Assembly (NCBI GenBank): GCA_020635205.1
Contig: JACKAE010000001.1
Location: forward strand, 744,001 to 808,000
DNA from: Ignavibacteria bacterium
GTDB lineage: Bacteria > Bacteroidota > Ignavibacteria > OLB7
Length of the DNA stretch: 64,000 nt
Direction of reading: 5' to 3'
Translations under genes and position numbers: made by a program
Shown here: one piece after another, positions 52,901 to 61,651 of the stretch
Layout of the letters: each line of letters starts with the position of its first letter
How positions within the stretch are numbered: the stretch's first letter is position 1
The notes under the pieces: generated by a model
What the model saw: the letters and a program-made list of their open reading frames with translations, nothing else
The model's database searches: none
Told to the model about the DNA's origin: nothing

Positions 52901-53875
52901 CGATTTGTCGAGTGTAGTGCCGGGAGTAACCGTGCCGAAAAAGATTTCTGTTTTGTCAAGAGTTAGCTCGGTAACTGCTTGCGGGGGGGCTGTGTAGGTG
53001 GTGGTTACTTCAGTTGGGAGAGAACGTTCCTTCAACGTTACGATGCGAAGTGGGGTACAGGCTGGCCCACTCTCCCACTCGATCTCACACGGTTCTCCTC
53101 CCTGCGATTGTCCCAAAATCAGACGATAGATTTCAACAGCCTCTTCCGGTGTAGTCACGTTTTCGAACCAAAGGCCTCCAGTTCTGGCTGCTATCCCCTT
53201 AAGAATTGGCGGAGCTGGCAAGCCAACTGTGACGCAGTGGATAGTTACGTCTCCGTCGTTTGCCTGCCGTACAATCTCATCTTCCATTCCGGTAGCTCGT
53301 CCATCGGTGAGGAAGACGATCACGCGCTTATGTTTCCCACCCAACGCAACGGGAACTGCGCCGATCACCGGTGAGATAAATGCAGCATCGTAGGCTGTTC
53401 CTCCTCCAGGGGCTAAATCGTCAACGGCAGCACGAAGTCGTATTGCATCGATTGTGAAGTCTTGGTTCAGAAAGCTTTGTTGGTGGAAGCTGGTGATGGC
53501 ACACTCTGAGATGCCGAGAGGCATCGCGTCGATCCAGGCATGTGCTGCTGCCCGGGCAATCTTGATGTTTCGGTCGACATGTTCCCGCATCGAACTGGAG
53601 ATGTCGATGGTGAGAACGGAGGAGATCGGGACAATCGGTTTTGGCTCAGGACAGGTGATTGAGCGAATTGTTCGCCGGGTTCCACCTTCAGTCAGTTCAA
53701 GGTCGTTGATATTTGGTCGGTAAGGATTCCCACTCGCGTCGAGTGCCAGAACCTTTGCTTTGATTGTCGGATAGCCGGAAGGGTCAATGTCGTACAGACT
53801 GAGTGTCTGTCCGCTGAGCCTTCCGGTACAAAGTATCAGAACAATCGGCAGAAGGTATTGAAGGGTTTTATGCAT
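50000..53875 (-). CDS. multidomain secreted protein: vWA, WD40 propeller, choice-of-anchor domains, T9SS sorting signal
   Basis: A 1291-residue protein, signal peptide about 1-22. Order: vWA domain about 75-255 with MIDAS-like VLTIDISSSM; choice-of-anchor-like segment about 290-400; VPNGGERFPVGSRTEIRWRG Ig-like domain about 415-500; WD40 propeller about 510-830 (RFSPDGKYVATATDN, RYSPDGNRITSAGNGGDAYI, AGRDRTAIVWEIE); two ASH/choice-of-anchor D domains about 850-1080 (VDFGEVLVGSAKDSTLVG, VDFGLVEVGDLKDSLVQV); a cohesin-like domain; and a C-terminal T9SS type A sorting domain (GATPNPAVETTTIRFALIEE, GSYLIVLETPTAQLSQQF). Expected to be exported by SprA and anchored at the surface. Ligand unknown. 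Confidence 0.9.
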   Translation of the reverse strand: MHKTLQYLLPIVLILCTGRLSGQTLSLYDIDPSGYPTIKAKVLALDASGNPYRPNINDLELTEGGTRRTIRSITCPEPKPIVPISSVLTIDISSSMREHVDRNIKIARAAAHAWIDAMPLGISECAITSFHQQSFLNQDFTIDAIRLRAAVDDLAPGGGTAYDAAFISPVIGAVPVALGGKHKRVIVFLTDGRATGMEDEIVRQANDGDVTIHCVTVGLPAPPILKGIAARTGGLWFENVTTPEEAVEIYRLILGQSQGGEPCEIEWESGPACTPLRIVTLKERSLPTEVTTTYTAPPQAVTELTLDKTEIFFGTVTPGTTLDKSITLSTGTAPVRILSVTSSDPRIKAVANGAPPAYTIPPNADYDLIFRFEPTDSSLVVAEITIEIEGCTKTFYASGGTWRDGVTPPDIQLVVPNGGERFPVGSRTEIRWRGVLPTDTVRLDYSTNAGQSWRLISDKATGLSHDWIVPNTPSETCLARVSIDSFSSGGGSAVSRLRIRRVYTYGEHLSQGSITAARFSPDGKYVATATDNPTDQIRLWETLDGKSKQTFTPAGGVRDLEFSADGKYLAAVMSNGGWKVFKVNTSEVISGVTTNPTAVGLTPPGGSILATGDAAGMITIWSLDWVTRSGTTLRSFQTGVGEITSIELHPQPGFNELAVTGMNNDSIKFFTLNGTPASPATLPNFAGAKTHTPGLGITSARYSPDGNRITSAGNGGDAYIWDRFGGKWRDSLSGHNDAAFSFDGSKVVTGAGDLLFSGGNLPDTVWVWNAETGEKLGYAFDPTNGHSKAITSVDMTRLSGREYILTAGRDRTAIVWEIEKESGEGESGGSDVSDNLWAIVDARIEASSVDFGEVLVGSAKDSTLVGYIRNSGGIAVEIEGLNIVGGNSSSFDIISGLLPFTIAPGDVHEVELRFAPSAIGSHNTTLEIYSAVDTLTPALLGKGVAPQLRIDAKIVDFGLVEVGDLKDSLVQVVVTNIGSAPLTITSTVQNGPDMESFFILSGEAPFTLAVGESHSMNLRFAPVVAGRRSGTILFGFNGPGSPATVTLFGTGFCSTTITRAIATAGEISGAPGDTLSLPFTLVSLDPPAPSPPGTIPPGPLDFTAHFTFNNSLLTPVDPDAITAEGVENREAAWGGRWNPLDSSITWEKDSPAFIAALGNSESTSVMITEIEWSRGCPPDVAKRDGSFTLTQLCRDGGTRLFSVDGTLKLSGATPNPAVETTTIRFALIEEGVTQLSLIDMKGERVEVLFNRPMAPGSYTATFDASKLKAGSYLIVLETPTAQLSQQFIVRQ

Positions 53876-53983
53876 TCTTAGAAATCAGGACTTCTCAACA
53901 TGAATTCATCAATGAAACAACGACTGTCGGGGAAGATACGAGAGCTGAATGATTATCACGATTCTTCCTTCACTCGATTTCCT

Positions 53984-54472
53984 CTACTCTTTATCGTCTG
54001 GCATAACCTCAGCAAGTGAAATTTTCAATCCTTCAACTACTGTGGAAACAACGGATTCACCTTGCGCGGCGAATGATGAAAGTTGGTAGGCTTCCCTCTC
54101 TATAACGAGAACCTCAACCGATCTGTTAGCCGGATCAACCATCCAGTATTCCCGAACGCCAGCACCTTCGTACTGATCTCTCTTCACGTAACGGTCCTGC
54201 TCGACAGAATCGGGAGAGATGATCTCAACGATAAGATCGGGAGCACCGATGATAGCGTAAGGTTGGATAATGTCGATTCGGTCTTTCGAGATAAAGAGAA
54301 TATCTGGTTGACAGTATTCTCTTTACTCAGGATAACGTCGGTGGGTGCTGCAAGGACTACACCTAAGTTTTTCTTTTCGACGTGCCACCCAATACGCATC
54401 GTTAGTTGCAAGGCTTTGGGCATAGTCGGCGTAAGTGAAATTCTGCTGTTTACGGAGAAGTTGGGCTTCCAT
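53984..54472 (-). pseudogene. Uma2-family (PD-(D/E)xK) nuclease, degraded
   Basis: ATG 54472 begins MEAQLLRKQQNFTYADYAQ, a typical Uma2 start. The next homologous segment, LTMRIGWHVEKKNLGVVLAA then PTDVILSKENTV, lies in another frame and about 40 residues of the family are missing between them. A further one-base change leads to QPDILFISKDRIDIIQPYAI, IGAPDLIVEIISPDS (catalytic Asp and Glu) and VREYWMVDPANRSVEVLVIE in the first frame, ending at 53984. At least one frameshift and one deletion make it non-functional. Uma2 proteins are small nuclease-like proteins of unclear role that multiply in some genomes. Confidence 0.72.
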
Positions 54473-54626
54473 GATGTTCTCACGCGCTGTTGTGGAAATG
54501 AGGGTGTGAGAACGATTTGGCGAGCAACTTCGTGCAGGGTAGGTTCTTTCTTGCGATTTGGAGAGCCTCTCACTACGTTTACTCTTCTCAGAAGCGTAAG
54601 CGTAGTGAGAGGTAGGTGGGGGTACC

Positions 54627-56348
54627 TTATTTCTTCTTTCCCTTTGCCTTCTTGCTCTTCTTTGTGCTCACGGTTTCTCCCCCTTCATTTCGATCGCGGT
54701 AAGTGATTGCGGCATTAACAAATGCTTTAAAGAGTGGGTGTGGCGCAACAAGCCGCGACTTTAGCTCTGGGTGGAACTGTCCGCCGATAAACCAAGGATG
54801 GTCAGGCAATTCGATAATCTCCACCAAACGTCCATTTGGGGATAGTCCACTGAACTTCATGCCGTGAGCGGCAAGTTGATCGCGGAATGCGTTGTTCACT
54901 TCATAGCGGTGGCGGTGGCGTTCGTTGATGAAACGATCCCGGTAGGCTTTCCAGGTCTTCGTTCCATTCTCTACAATGCAGGGATAGCTCCCAAGCCGCA
55001 TTGTTCCCCCCATATCCTTCACCTCTTTCTGATCCGGCATCAGGTCGATCACATTCTGCTCGGTTCTCACAAACTCTGTTGAGTTTGCATCGGTTAGTCC
55101 GCAAACATTGCGGGCAAACTCGATCACGGCGCACTGCATTCCGAGGCAGATGCCGAAGAAGGGTATCTTATTCTCCCGCACGTAACGGATTGCCCGAATC
55201 TTTCCCTCAACTCCACGCGATCCAAACCCGGGGGCTACTAACATTCCGTCAATCCCTTTCAGGGCGCGGCGCACAGCAGCCACCGTCTCCAAATTTTCGC
55301 TGTCGATCCACTTTAATTCCACGGTGACGTTGTTTGCTGCGCCGGCGTGAATGAACGACTCGATGATCGATTTATACGCGTCCTGATATTGCGTGTACTT
55401 CCCGCAGAGAGCTATCCGCACTTTGCCATGTGTTGGCTTCTTAATCCGCCGAACAAACCGCTTCCACATCTTCAGGTCGGCTTCCTGCGCCTCCACTCCA
55501 AGTTTGCGGAGAACCAGGTCGTCCAGCTTTTGCTGAGCATATATCAGCGGGACTTCGTAGATCGTCTCTGCGTCTCGTCCCTCAATTACTGAGTCTCCCT
55601 GCACGTTGCAGAAGAGGGCAATCTTCTCACGAATATCTTTCAACAGTCGGTGCTCTGAACGGCAGACGAGGATGTCGGGCTGGATGCCAATCTCCAGCAG
55701 TGCCTTCACCGAGTGTTGGGTTGGCTTCGTCTTCAACTCGCCGGCTGCGTTGATGTAGGGAACGTAGGTCAGGTGAATGTGGAGTGTGTTTCCCCGCCCC
55801 AGCTTCAGGTCCAGTTGCCGAACAGATTCGAGGAAGGGGAGAGATTCAATATCGCCAACTGTCCCCCCAATCTCAATCAGAATAACATCGTACTCTCCAC
55901 TTTCACCAAGTGCCGTCATTCGTCGGGAAATTTCATCGGTGATATGTGGCACAACCTGTACGGTCTTCCCTAAGTAATCTCCACGGCGCTCTTTTGTGAT
56001 TACTTCGTAGTAGACCTGTCCTGTCGTCGTGTTGTTCTTCTGGGTCATCGACTGATTCAGGAACCGTTCGTAGTGCCCTAAGTCGAGATCGGTCTCCGCT
56101 CCGTCGTCGGTAACGTACACCTCACCATGTTGAAACGGGGACATCGTTCCCGGATCGACGTTGATGTAGGGATCAAACTTCTGGATAGTGACGCGAAGTC
56201 CTCGCGATTTCAGAAGCATAGCTAACGAAGCCGAAGTAATTCCTTTTCCAAGAGAGGATAGAACACCTCCAGTAATAAAGATGAATTTTGCTCCATTCTT
56301 TTCCCCTGCTGCAATCCGTTTGCGCGAAGCTGATGTTGTGGAAGCCAC
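54627..56348 (-). CDS. pyrG: CTP synthase
   Basis: A 573-residue enzyme making CTP from UTP, ATP and glutamine. Synthetase domain: FIFITGGVLSSLGKGITSAS (ATP loop) and FDPYINVDPGTMSPFQHGEV. Glutaminase domain: nucleophile Cys in FFGICLGMQCAVIEFAR, and His-Glu in GGQFHPELKSR. It starts about 20 residues earlier than most homologues (Lys/Arg/Ala-rich leader) and ends with a lysine-rich tail (KKSKKAKGKKK). Probably monocistronic, minus strand. Confidence 0.98.
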   Translation of the reverse strand: MASTTSASRKRIAAGEKNGAKFIFITGGVLSSLGKGITSASLAMLLKSRGLRVTIQKFDPYINVDPGTMSPFQHGEVYVTDDGAETDLDLGHYERFLNQSMTQKNNTTTGQVYYEVITKERRGDYLGKTVQVVPHITDEISRRMTALGESGEYDVILIEIGGTVGDIESLPFLESVRQLDLKLGRGNTLHIHLTYVPYINAAGELKTKPTQHSVKALLEIGIQPDILVCRSEHRLLKDIREKIALFCNVQGDSVIEGRDAETIYEVPLIYAQQKLDDLVLRKLGVEAQEADLKMWKRFVRRIKKPTHGKVRIALCGKYTQYQDAYKSIIESFIHAGAANNVTVELKWIDSENLETVAAVRRALKGIDGMLVAPGFGSRGVEGKIRAIRYVRENKIPFFGICLGMQCAVIEFARNVCGLTDANSTEFVRTEQNVIDLMPDQKEVKDMGGTMRLGSYPCIVENGTKTWKAYRDRFINERHRHRYEVNNAFRDQLAAHGMKFSGLSPNGRLVEIIELPDHPWFIGGQFHPELKSRLVAPHPLFKAFVNAAITYRDRNEGGETVSTKKSKKAKGKKK

Positions 56349-56500
56349 GTCTTTCTGATCCCCTTATGAAAAAATAATATCCCGGCTCCGTAAACAGAAT
56401 GCCTCGGAGAAGCCGTTAAATCGTGTTGAATAATTGAGATAGTGAACGGTAAGACCGCTTGCGGGGGTGCAATATAAGAAACGAAGGGGAACGGGGAGGA

Positions 56501-56545
56501 GAATTCAAAGTTGAATTCAAAATTCAAAAGGAAAAATTCAAAAGT
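56501..56545. repeat. ATTCAAAA-type intergenic repeat between pyrG and the 2TM gene
   Basis: Several ATTCAAAA units in the 340-base gap upstream of pyrG; the rest of that gap contains only a hairpin (56620-56656) and presumably the pyrG promoter. Confidence 0.75.
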
Positions 56546-56619
56546 GGAGAGAGGAAGTGAAGGTTTGAAGTTCGTTATCTCGGTTATCTTTTTGTGCTGT
56601 TCTGTGTGGAGTTTACGAA

Positions 56620-56656
56620 GAAGGGGATAACTGACCGGTGCTCAGTTATCCCCTTC
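56620..56656 (-). terminator. 15-bp hairpin downstream of the 2TM gene
   Basis: Arms GAAGGGGATAACTGA (56620-56634) and its exact complement (56642-56656), 7-base loop, 32 bases beyond the stop of the minus-strand 2TM gene. Lacks a T tract. Confidence 0.6.
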
Positions 56657-56687
56657 CGTACTATCATAGCTGAATGTTTCGTGGATT

Positions 56688-57254
56688 TTACCCAATCTCT
56701 ATTCGGCGGTCTCCCTTCTCGATAATGATCTTGCCCTGTTTGTTCTCCACGGTAAACTGCTTCCGAATTCCATTGGCCAGGTTGTGCCACTGCTGCTTCC
56801 GCTCTTGCTTCTGCCGTTCTTTCTGTTCCTTCTGTACCATGCGGATGGCTCCTCGCTCTACATCTCTGTCTTTCGGGTAGAATGCTTCAGCGGCATCAAA
56901 TGCCAAGCCGATACCCCATCCGAAGAGAGGCCAGAAGAACCAGGTTCCCCCAGAGGTCACTAAGTCAATGGCAGCGAGAACCGCATTCACAATCAAGTAT
57001 GCCCGAAAGTGTTCAAAGAACTTTGCTTTCCGGCGAATCTTCCAGCGCTTGCGGGCATCCTCGAGCAGGTAGGTCTGTTCGTAGTCGGTGATTGCCTCTT
57101 CTAATGCCTTCTGGTCAATATCGAGTTCGCGCGCTGTTTCCAACAACTCATCGTGGGTGATATTTGTTGGGTCGCCTCCCGTATTACGGCTCAGTGCCCT
57201 TTCGAGAATTGCTTGAACTTGCTCAGGAGAGTAGTGAGGCTGTTTGCTGCTCAT
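56688..57254 (-). CDS. 2TM-domain membrane protein
   Basis: A 188-residue protein. Residues 1-60 are helical and soluble (YSPEQVQAILERALSRNTGG, ELLETARELDIDQKALEEAI), similar to small helical regulatory domains. Residues about 75-130 form a 2TM domain: FFEHFRAYLIVNAVLAAIDL, then GGTWFFWPLFGWGIGLAFDA. A charged coiled-coil (KEQKERQKQERKQQW) and a short basic tail follow. Function unknown; 2TM domains are often fused to sensory modules. Divergent from the OmpA-type lipoprotein. Confidence 0.82.
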   Translation of the reverse strand: MSSKQPHYSPEQVQAILERALSRNTGGDPTNITHDELLETARELDIDQKALEEAITDYEQTYLLEDARKRWKIRRKAKFFEHFRAYLIVNAVLAAIDLVTSGGTWFFWPLFGWGIGLAFDAAEAFYPKDRDVERGAIRMVQKEQKERQKQERKQQWHNLANGIRKQFTVENKQGKIIIEKGDRRIEIG

Positions 57255-57553
57255 TGCTGCTCTATATAGAATGCTGTGAGAATGTTGACTGAAAAAGACT
57301 GCCAGCTTTTAACGGCAAAGTAGAGTTCTATGTTTCAATCTTCTAAGGTTTCGGGTCATGATAAAGAATCAACGGGTGATCTATTGTATGAAAGCCAGAA
57401 GATAGAGGGAACCATACTTCTTGCTTTGGGGGGGAATAATTGTATCCAATATATAGCGTAGATGTTATCTAAGCACACTCCTCTCTTTGCCATCACTTCG
57501 ATTTCTCGTAGTTTCTCCCACTATTTGATTCTGTTTGAATGATCTAAACTTTC

Positions 57554-59269
57554 GTGCCTAAAACTTTCGTGACTGTGAAGCGAAACGGCTACTATGTTTC
57601 TGCCCATATTCTCTTCTCCCTCTGCATGGCATTACTGCTAAGCAGTTGTGCTACACGCCTGAACATGAAAGAGCAGCCGATCTACGAGTGCCCTGATCCG
57701 TTCATTCCCTGCACACCGGGGGCATTCAACGAAGTGACGTTCGACACCACGTCGAGTGGTTATGGCTACTATTTAGTGATTGATCGGGTGGAAGGGCTTG
57801 ATGGTGAGGATGATGAATTCGGTGTAGCTTTTGCTACTGGGAATTCTCCTCGAACTGATGGGCTTGCAACAATCAAGAAGAGCGAAGGGAAGGAAAGTCA
57901 CGACGAAATTCACCGCGTGCGCTTCACTTCTGTTACCTCAGCACTTCCACAAAAAGTATTTGAAACCCGCGACCTTCTCGGCTCGATGGGAACGCCTGCG
58001 TATAGTCCTTCCGCCGATACAATGTTGATTGGTGGACGGCTTCCCGGAACAGTAAAGGGAGACTACGACATTGTTGGTGTGAAGGTCAAACAGCAAGATC
58101 GTCTGGCAGAAGCAAAGCGGCAACCGGTCTCGACCTTCATTCACTGGGATGCGCAGCCAGCATTCTCACCTGACGGACGGATCATGTACTTTGCTTCTGG
58201 ACGGTTGGATGCCATTGGGGGAACAGATATTTATATCTCGAGGCTCCAAAGCAACGGAAGTTGGTCGGAGCCAGAGAATATCGGTCCCGGTGTAAACACA
58301 CCATGTGATGAACTCTCTCCATTTGTTAGCAGTGACGGCAAGTGGCTCTACTTCTCTTCGTCAGGACATAAGACTGTTGGAGGGTACGATATTTTCAGAG
58401 CACCTCTGGCTGGTGGAGTTCCGGGACAGACCGAGAATTTGGGGAGGCCAATCAACACACCATCTGACGAGCTTTTTCCATCTGCACCAGCAGGTGCTTC
58501 TCCCGACACATTACTCTACTATAGTTCCAACCAGAAAGGATCGAACGGTTTCGACCTCTACGTTCTCCACCTCGGTTTCCGGAAACGTCCCGGATCGATG
58601 GGAACAGAAAAGCCTGACTCGCTTCGGCTGACCGGTACTGTCCGCTACAACAACGGCCAACCTGTGGATGGCGCAACTGTAACGCTCGACGAACGGGATC
58701 CGCCACGCCGAGTAGATTCAACGCAGAGCGATAATCAGGGGAAGTATGAGTTCGATATTCAAGAGGGAAAGAAGTACGACATTACTGCCAGTAAGGAGGG
58801 GGATCTCTACGGTACGGAGACAGTGGAAGTTCCTGTCTACAACAACAAGGGGGAAGTCAACCGGGATGTTGTCTTTCTCGACACTGTTGTCTTCCGAGTC
58901 AACTTCCCATTCAACGACGCGAGCAATCCCTACGAGTATACGCTCGACGAGCGAGGATTGCCTACCGACAAACGTTGGAGTGATGTGATTGCGCAAGCTG
59001 CCGACGTTCTCCGTCGAGTTGATCCAACGTCTGGAACAAAAATTGAACTTGTAGGCCATACCGATCCTATCGGCTCGGATGCTTACAATATTGATCTCGG
59101 TCGTCGGCGTGCCGAGTTTATCCGGCGCGAGTTGGTGCGGCGCGGAGTTAGTCCAGAGCTTCTTATCGTTCGAACCGAGGGGGAACGGCGACCGTTACCA
59201 GCTTACCCGGACGAGGCAGACGAACTCTACCGCGCAAGACTTCGACGAGTGGAATTATTCAGGAAATAG
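57554..59269 (+). CDS. OmpA-family lipoprotein with PD40 propeller and carboxypeptidase-like domain
   Basis: A 571-residue (GTG 57554) outer-membrane lipoprotein; GTG 57575 would start the signal peptide more tightly (MKRNGYY start, lipobox LLSSC). PD40/WD40-like beta-propeller blades: PAFSPDGRIMYFASGR, ELSPFVSSDGKWLYFSSSG, and DTLLYYSSNQKGSNGFDLY. Then a carboxypeptidase regulatory-like/CNA_B fold (GTVRYNNGQPVDGATVTLDE) and a C-terminal OmpA peptidoglycan-binding domain (LVGHTDPIGSDAYNIDLGRR). This three-part build is common in Bacteroidota and resembles PorE of the T9SS; a link with SprA is plausible but not shown. The first of three successive plus-strand envelope genes. Confidence 0.9.
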   Translation: MPKTFVTVKRNGYYVSAHILFSLCMALLLSSCATRLNMKEQPIYECPDPFIPCTPGAFNEVTFDTTSSGYGYYLVIDRVEGLDGEDDEFGVAFATGNSPRTDGLATIKKSEGKESHDEIHRVRFTSVTSALPQKVFETRDLLGSMGTPAYSPSADTMLIGGRLPGTVKGDYDIVGVKVKQQDRLAEAKRQPVSTFIHWDAQPAFSPDGRIMYFASGRLDAIGGTDIYISRLQSNGSWSEPENIGPGVNTPCDELSPFVSSDGKWLYFSSSGHKTVGGYDIFRAPLAGGVPGQTENLGRPINTPSDELFPSAPAGASPDTLLYYSSNQKGSNGFDLYVLHLGFRKRPGSMGTEKPDSLRLTGTVRYNNGQPVDGATVTLDERDPPRRVDSTQSDNQGKYEFDIQEGKKYDITASKEGDLYGTETVEVPVYNNKGEVNRDVVFLDTVVFRVNFPFNDASNPYEYTLDERGLPTDKRWSDVIAQAADVLRRVDPTSGTKIELVGHTDPIGSDAYNIDLGRRRAEFIRRELVRRGVSPELLIVRTEGERRPLPAYPDEADELYRARLRRVELFRK

Positions 59270-59272
59270 AAT

Positions 59273-59508
59273 CAATTCAAAATTCAAAATGAAAAATTCA
59301 AAAAGGGAGAGAGGGAATTCAAAATTCAAAATGAAAAATTAAGAAGGAGGGGGTGATCCTTCTCATAGTCAGCCTTTGATCTCAGCTTTTGAATTTTGAA
59401 TTGCTACGAGAGATACTTCAAAATTCAAGGTGACGAATAAAGAAGGAAAGGAGAATCATTCTTACTCCAATCTCAGCTTTTGAATTTTGAATTTTTACTT
59501 TTGAATTG
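59273..59508. repeat. ATTCAAAA repeats in both orientations
   Basis: The gap of about 240 bases is mostly this repeat: forward blocks at about 59273-59341 and reverse-complement blocks (TTTTGAATTTTGAATT) at 59386-59404 and 59476-59508. The opposed blocks could form a long AU-rich hairpin between the two lipoprotein genes; the last block ends 3 bases before the next ATG. Confidence 0.85.
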
Positions 59509-59510
59509 CT

Positions 59511-60929
59511 ATGAAGCGTACCATACATCTGCTAATTGCCTTCTGCGGTTTCCTCTACATTTCGTCGTTGTTGACGGGGTGTTATACGATTACGAGGACG
59601 GAGGAGGATCTCTACACGATCACGCAGAGCGACACAACGATTCGCGAAGAGGTGCACAACCCTCCCGGCGATCGGGAGAATGGGACGATCTATCCCTCGC
59701 CTCGCACTGTTGACATTACTCGCGAGTACGTGCAGCGGGACTCCACGGTTGAGCGCCACTACCCGGCCTTCCTCCGCTTTGGTGGCGTCGAAACCGCTAG
59801 CTTCTTTTCTACAGGCTCTACCGACGGTGCTGGCAACGGTCTGTTCGGTCTCTACGGCTTGTTGAATATCAAGCGAACAACTGCATCGAAAATCTTTACG
59901 GCAGACATGTACCGCATCATGCCGTACGAGATCCGGCTTCGTTGGTTTGACGACGCGCCCGACTGGACTATCGGGACAGCCGCCACGGAGTTGTTTATCC
60001 GGCAGAGCGATTCAAGTGCGGAATGGGATTCCGACGAACGTCTGATTGGTGTGGCTCCGATCTACATCCGAAAGCGCTTCTTCTTGCGCGAAGAGCCTCC
60101 CTACATCATGGTCGTTCCCTTCTTTGGGTTTTCCGGTCCATGGGGACCTTCGTACTACGTTAACATGGGGTCAACGTTCGACGTTGGTTCGTATGGAGGA
60201 CTCAACTTCCGAGGCTACGCAGGCTTTATTGCTGGCACATCCTCTCTCTTCTCAGAGAATCAGACGAGTGGAGTAACCTTCCCCTACTTCGGGTTTGGGG
60301 TCTCCGCGCTCGACTTTGTGAACAAGACCGAGGAACTCTTTATCGAGTGGAAGGATCACGACCACAACGCACTTGAGGTAAGTGGACTGAACGTTGATAT
60401 TGTCCGAGCCTTCTCCGATACGTCCGATCCATTTGCTACTACGTTGAACGATCCAACTGCTGGAACGCCCCCCTTTACCGGTATGATTCTCCGATTTGCC
60501 TCCGCCTCGATCCCGGTTCCGATTGGGGATCGGCGTTGGTTTATCGGGACATCACTCTTCAATCTGATGGCACTTAACAAGACAAACGTTGCCTTCGGCT
60601 TCCTTCCGTTGCGAACCGGCTACCGCCTGAACCTTGTTGCCGACGAATTGAATTTAGAACCGTTCGGCGAGTTCACCTACTTCCCCTCAACTGCGTGGCA
60701 TTTAGGAATTCGTTCGGTACTGAAGCTGCCCGAGATTGAACAGCTTGGGTTCGACTTCCCGATGACGCTAAACGTAGTGGCTGGTCTGGTAAGTGGATCG
60801 ACTAACTTGGACGTGCTGACTGACTTTGAAGATCTTCAAGCTCCCGACAGTTTCACGACTCCCTACATCGGCTTCGGTATTGGTATTGGCGACGCACTCT
60901 TCTCCCCAGCGGAGGTGATGAGACGATGA
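59511..60929 (+). CDS. lipoprotein, predicted outer-membrane barrel, unknown family
   Basis: A 472-residue lipoprotein with signal peptide and lipobox LLTGC (Cys about 24). After a Thr/Asp-rich segment (YTITRTEEDLYTITQSDTTI) it shows many alternating aromatic strands: PAFLRFGGVETASFFSTGST, PPYIMVVPFFGFSGPWGPSY, TFPYFGFGVSALDFV and FTTPYIGFGIGIGDALF at the end. I do not recognise a family. It overlaps the next gene by four bases (ATGA), so both are translated together. Its ATG follows directly on an ATTCAAAA repeat. Confidence 0.7.
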   Translation: MKRTIHLLIAFCGFLYISSLLTGCYTITRTEEDLYTITQSDTTIREEVHNPPGDRENGTIYPSPRTVDITREYVQRDSTVERHYPAFLRFGGVETASFFSTGSTDGAGNGLFGLYGLLNIKRTTASKIFTADMYRIMPYEIRLRWFDDAPDWTIGTAATELFIRQSDSSAEWDSDERLIGVAPIYIRKRFFLREEPPYIMVVPFFGFSGPWGPSYYVNMGSTFDVGSYGGLNFRGYAGFIAGTSSLFSENQTSGVTFPYFGFGVSALDFVNKTEELFIEWKDHDHNALEVSGLNVDIVRAFSDTSDPFATTLNDPTAGTPPFTGMILRFASASIPVPIGDRRWFIGTSLFNLMALNKTNVAFGFLPLRTGYRLNLVADELNLEPFGEFTYFPSTAWHLGIRSVLKLPEIEQLGFDFPMTLNVVAGLVSGSTNLDVLTDFEDLQAPDSFTTPYIGFGIGIGDALFSPAEVMRR

Positions 60930-61513
60930 GGGGTACAATCGTTCTCGGAATCAGTTCTCGCCTGAGTATGCCACTGTTGGCCATCCTTGTACTCTTCCTC
61001 TCAGGGTGCGACTACGAACGCTATCAGCTTGTGGTTGGGCAGTATGCACTCGAAGGCATTGCCCTCGACAACTGGCGGGACGTGAAGGCTAATGGGAGTT
61101 ACATCAGGATAAAGCCGGGAGGAAAGTTTGCGGTTCGGGTCGACGACCAGACACAATATCTGGCGCAGTTCGACATGGCAATTCTCTCTGGAACCGGAGC
61201 AAACTTCTACACGCGGGTGGTAACCGATAAGTTCGATTCCTCAGATGGCATTGCATTCCGCTACGCCGTAGATGGATGTAGCGTTAGAAGAGAAGATGGA
61301 ACAACGATTCCCCTCGAGTTCAACGCAGATACTGAAGAGCAGACAATTAAAGTGTTGAGCGAGGCCGACCAAGTAGAGTTTTCCGTTGGGTGCGATAGGA
61401 TTTACGAAGGCCAGAGCCAGTTAGAGGGGACAGAGTATATCATTATTGAAGCACTGCCAGATTCCGAGCTTGAGTTGCGGGCAATCAATTACTTCGACAT
61501 TGATGAACTATAA
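60926..61513 (+). CDS. small lipoprotein, unknown function
   Basis: A 195-residue protein with a signal peptide and lipobox LFLSGC (Cys about 28). The mature part is predicted soluble, mostly beta (YQLVVGQYALEGIALDNWRD, GGKFAVRVDDQTQYLAQFDM), with two Cys (DGCSVRRED, VGCDRIYEGQ) that could form a disulfide. Starts at the ATGA overlap with the barrel lipoprotein, implying a shared complex. No family recognised. Confidence 0.72.
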   Translation: MRGTIVLGISSRLSMPLLAILVLFLSGCDYERYQLVVGQYALEGIALDNWRDVKANGSYIRIKPGGKFAVRVDDQTQYLAQFDMAILSGTGANFYTRVVTDKFDSSDGIAFRYAVDGCSVRREDGTTIPLEFNADTEEQTIKVLSEADQVEFSVGCDRIYEGQSQLEGTEYIIIEALPDSELELRAINYFDIDEL

Positions 61514-61531
61514 GAGGAAATTCAGGGAAAG

Positions 61532-61565
61532 GGAATTCAAAATTCAAAAGTAAAAATTCAAAAGG
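61532..61565. repeat. ATTCAAAA-type intergenic repeat
   Basis: Lies between the small lipoprotein and the convergent TPR-NHL gene; a reverse-complement block at about 61645-61664 forms the 3' end of the latter, giving opposed copies that could pair. Confidence 0.78.
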
Positions 61566-61651
61566 GGAAGAGGGGTAGTTATAGAGGCGGCACATGCAGT
61601 ATGATAGAGAGTTGGTCTGCCCTTGGTGTTTATTCTCTTACGATTTGAGTT

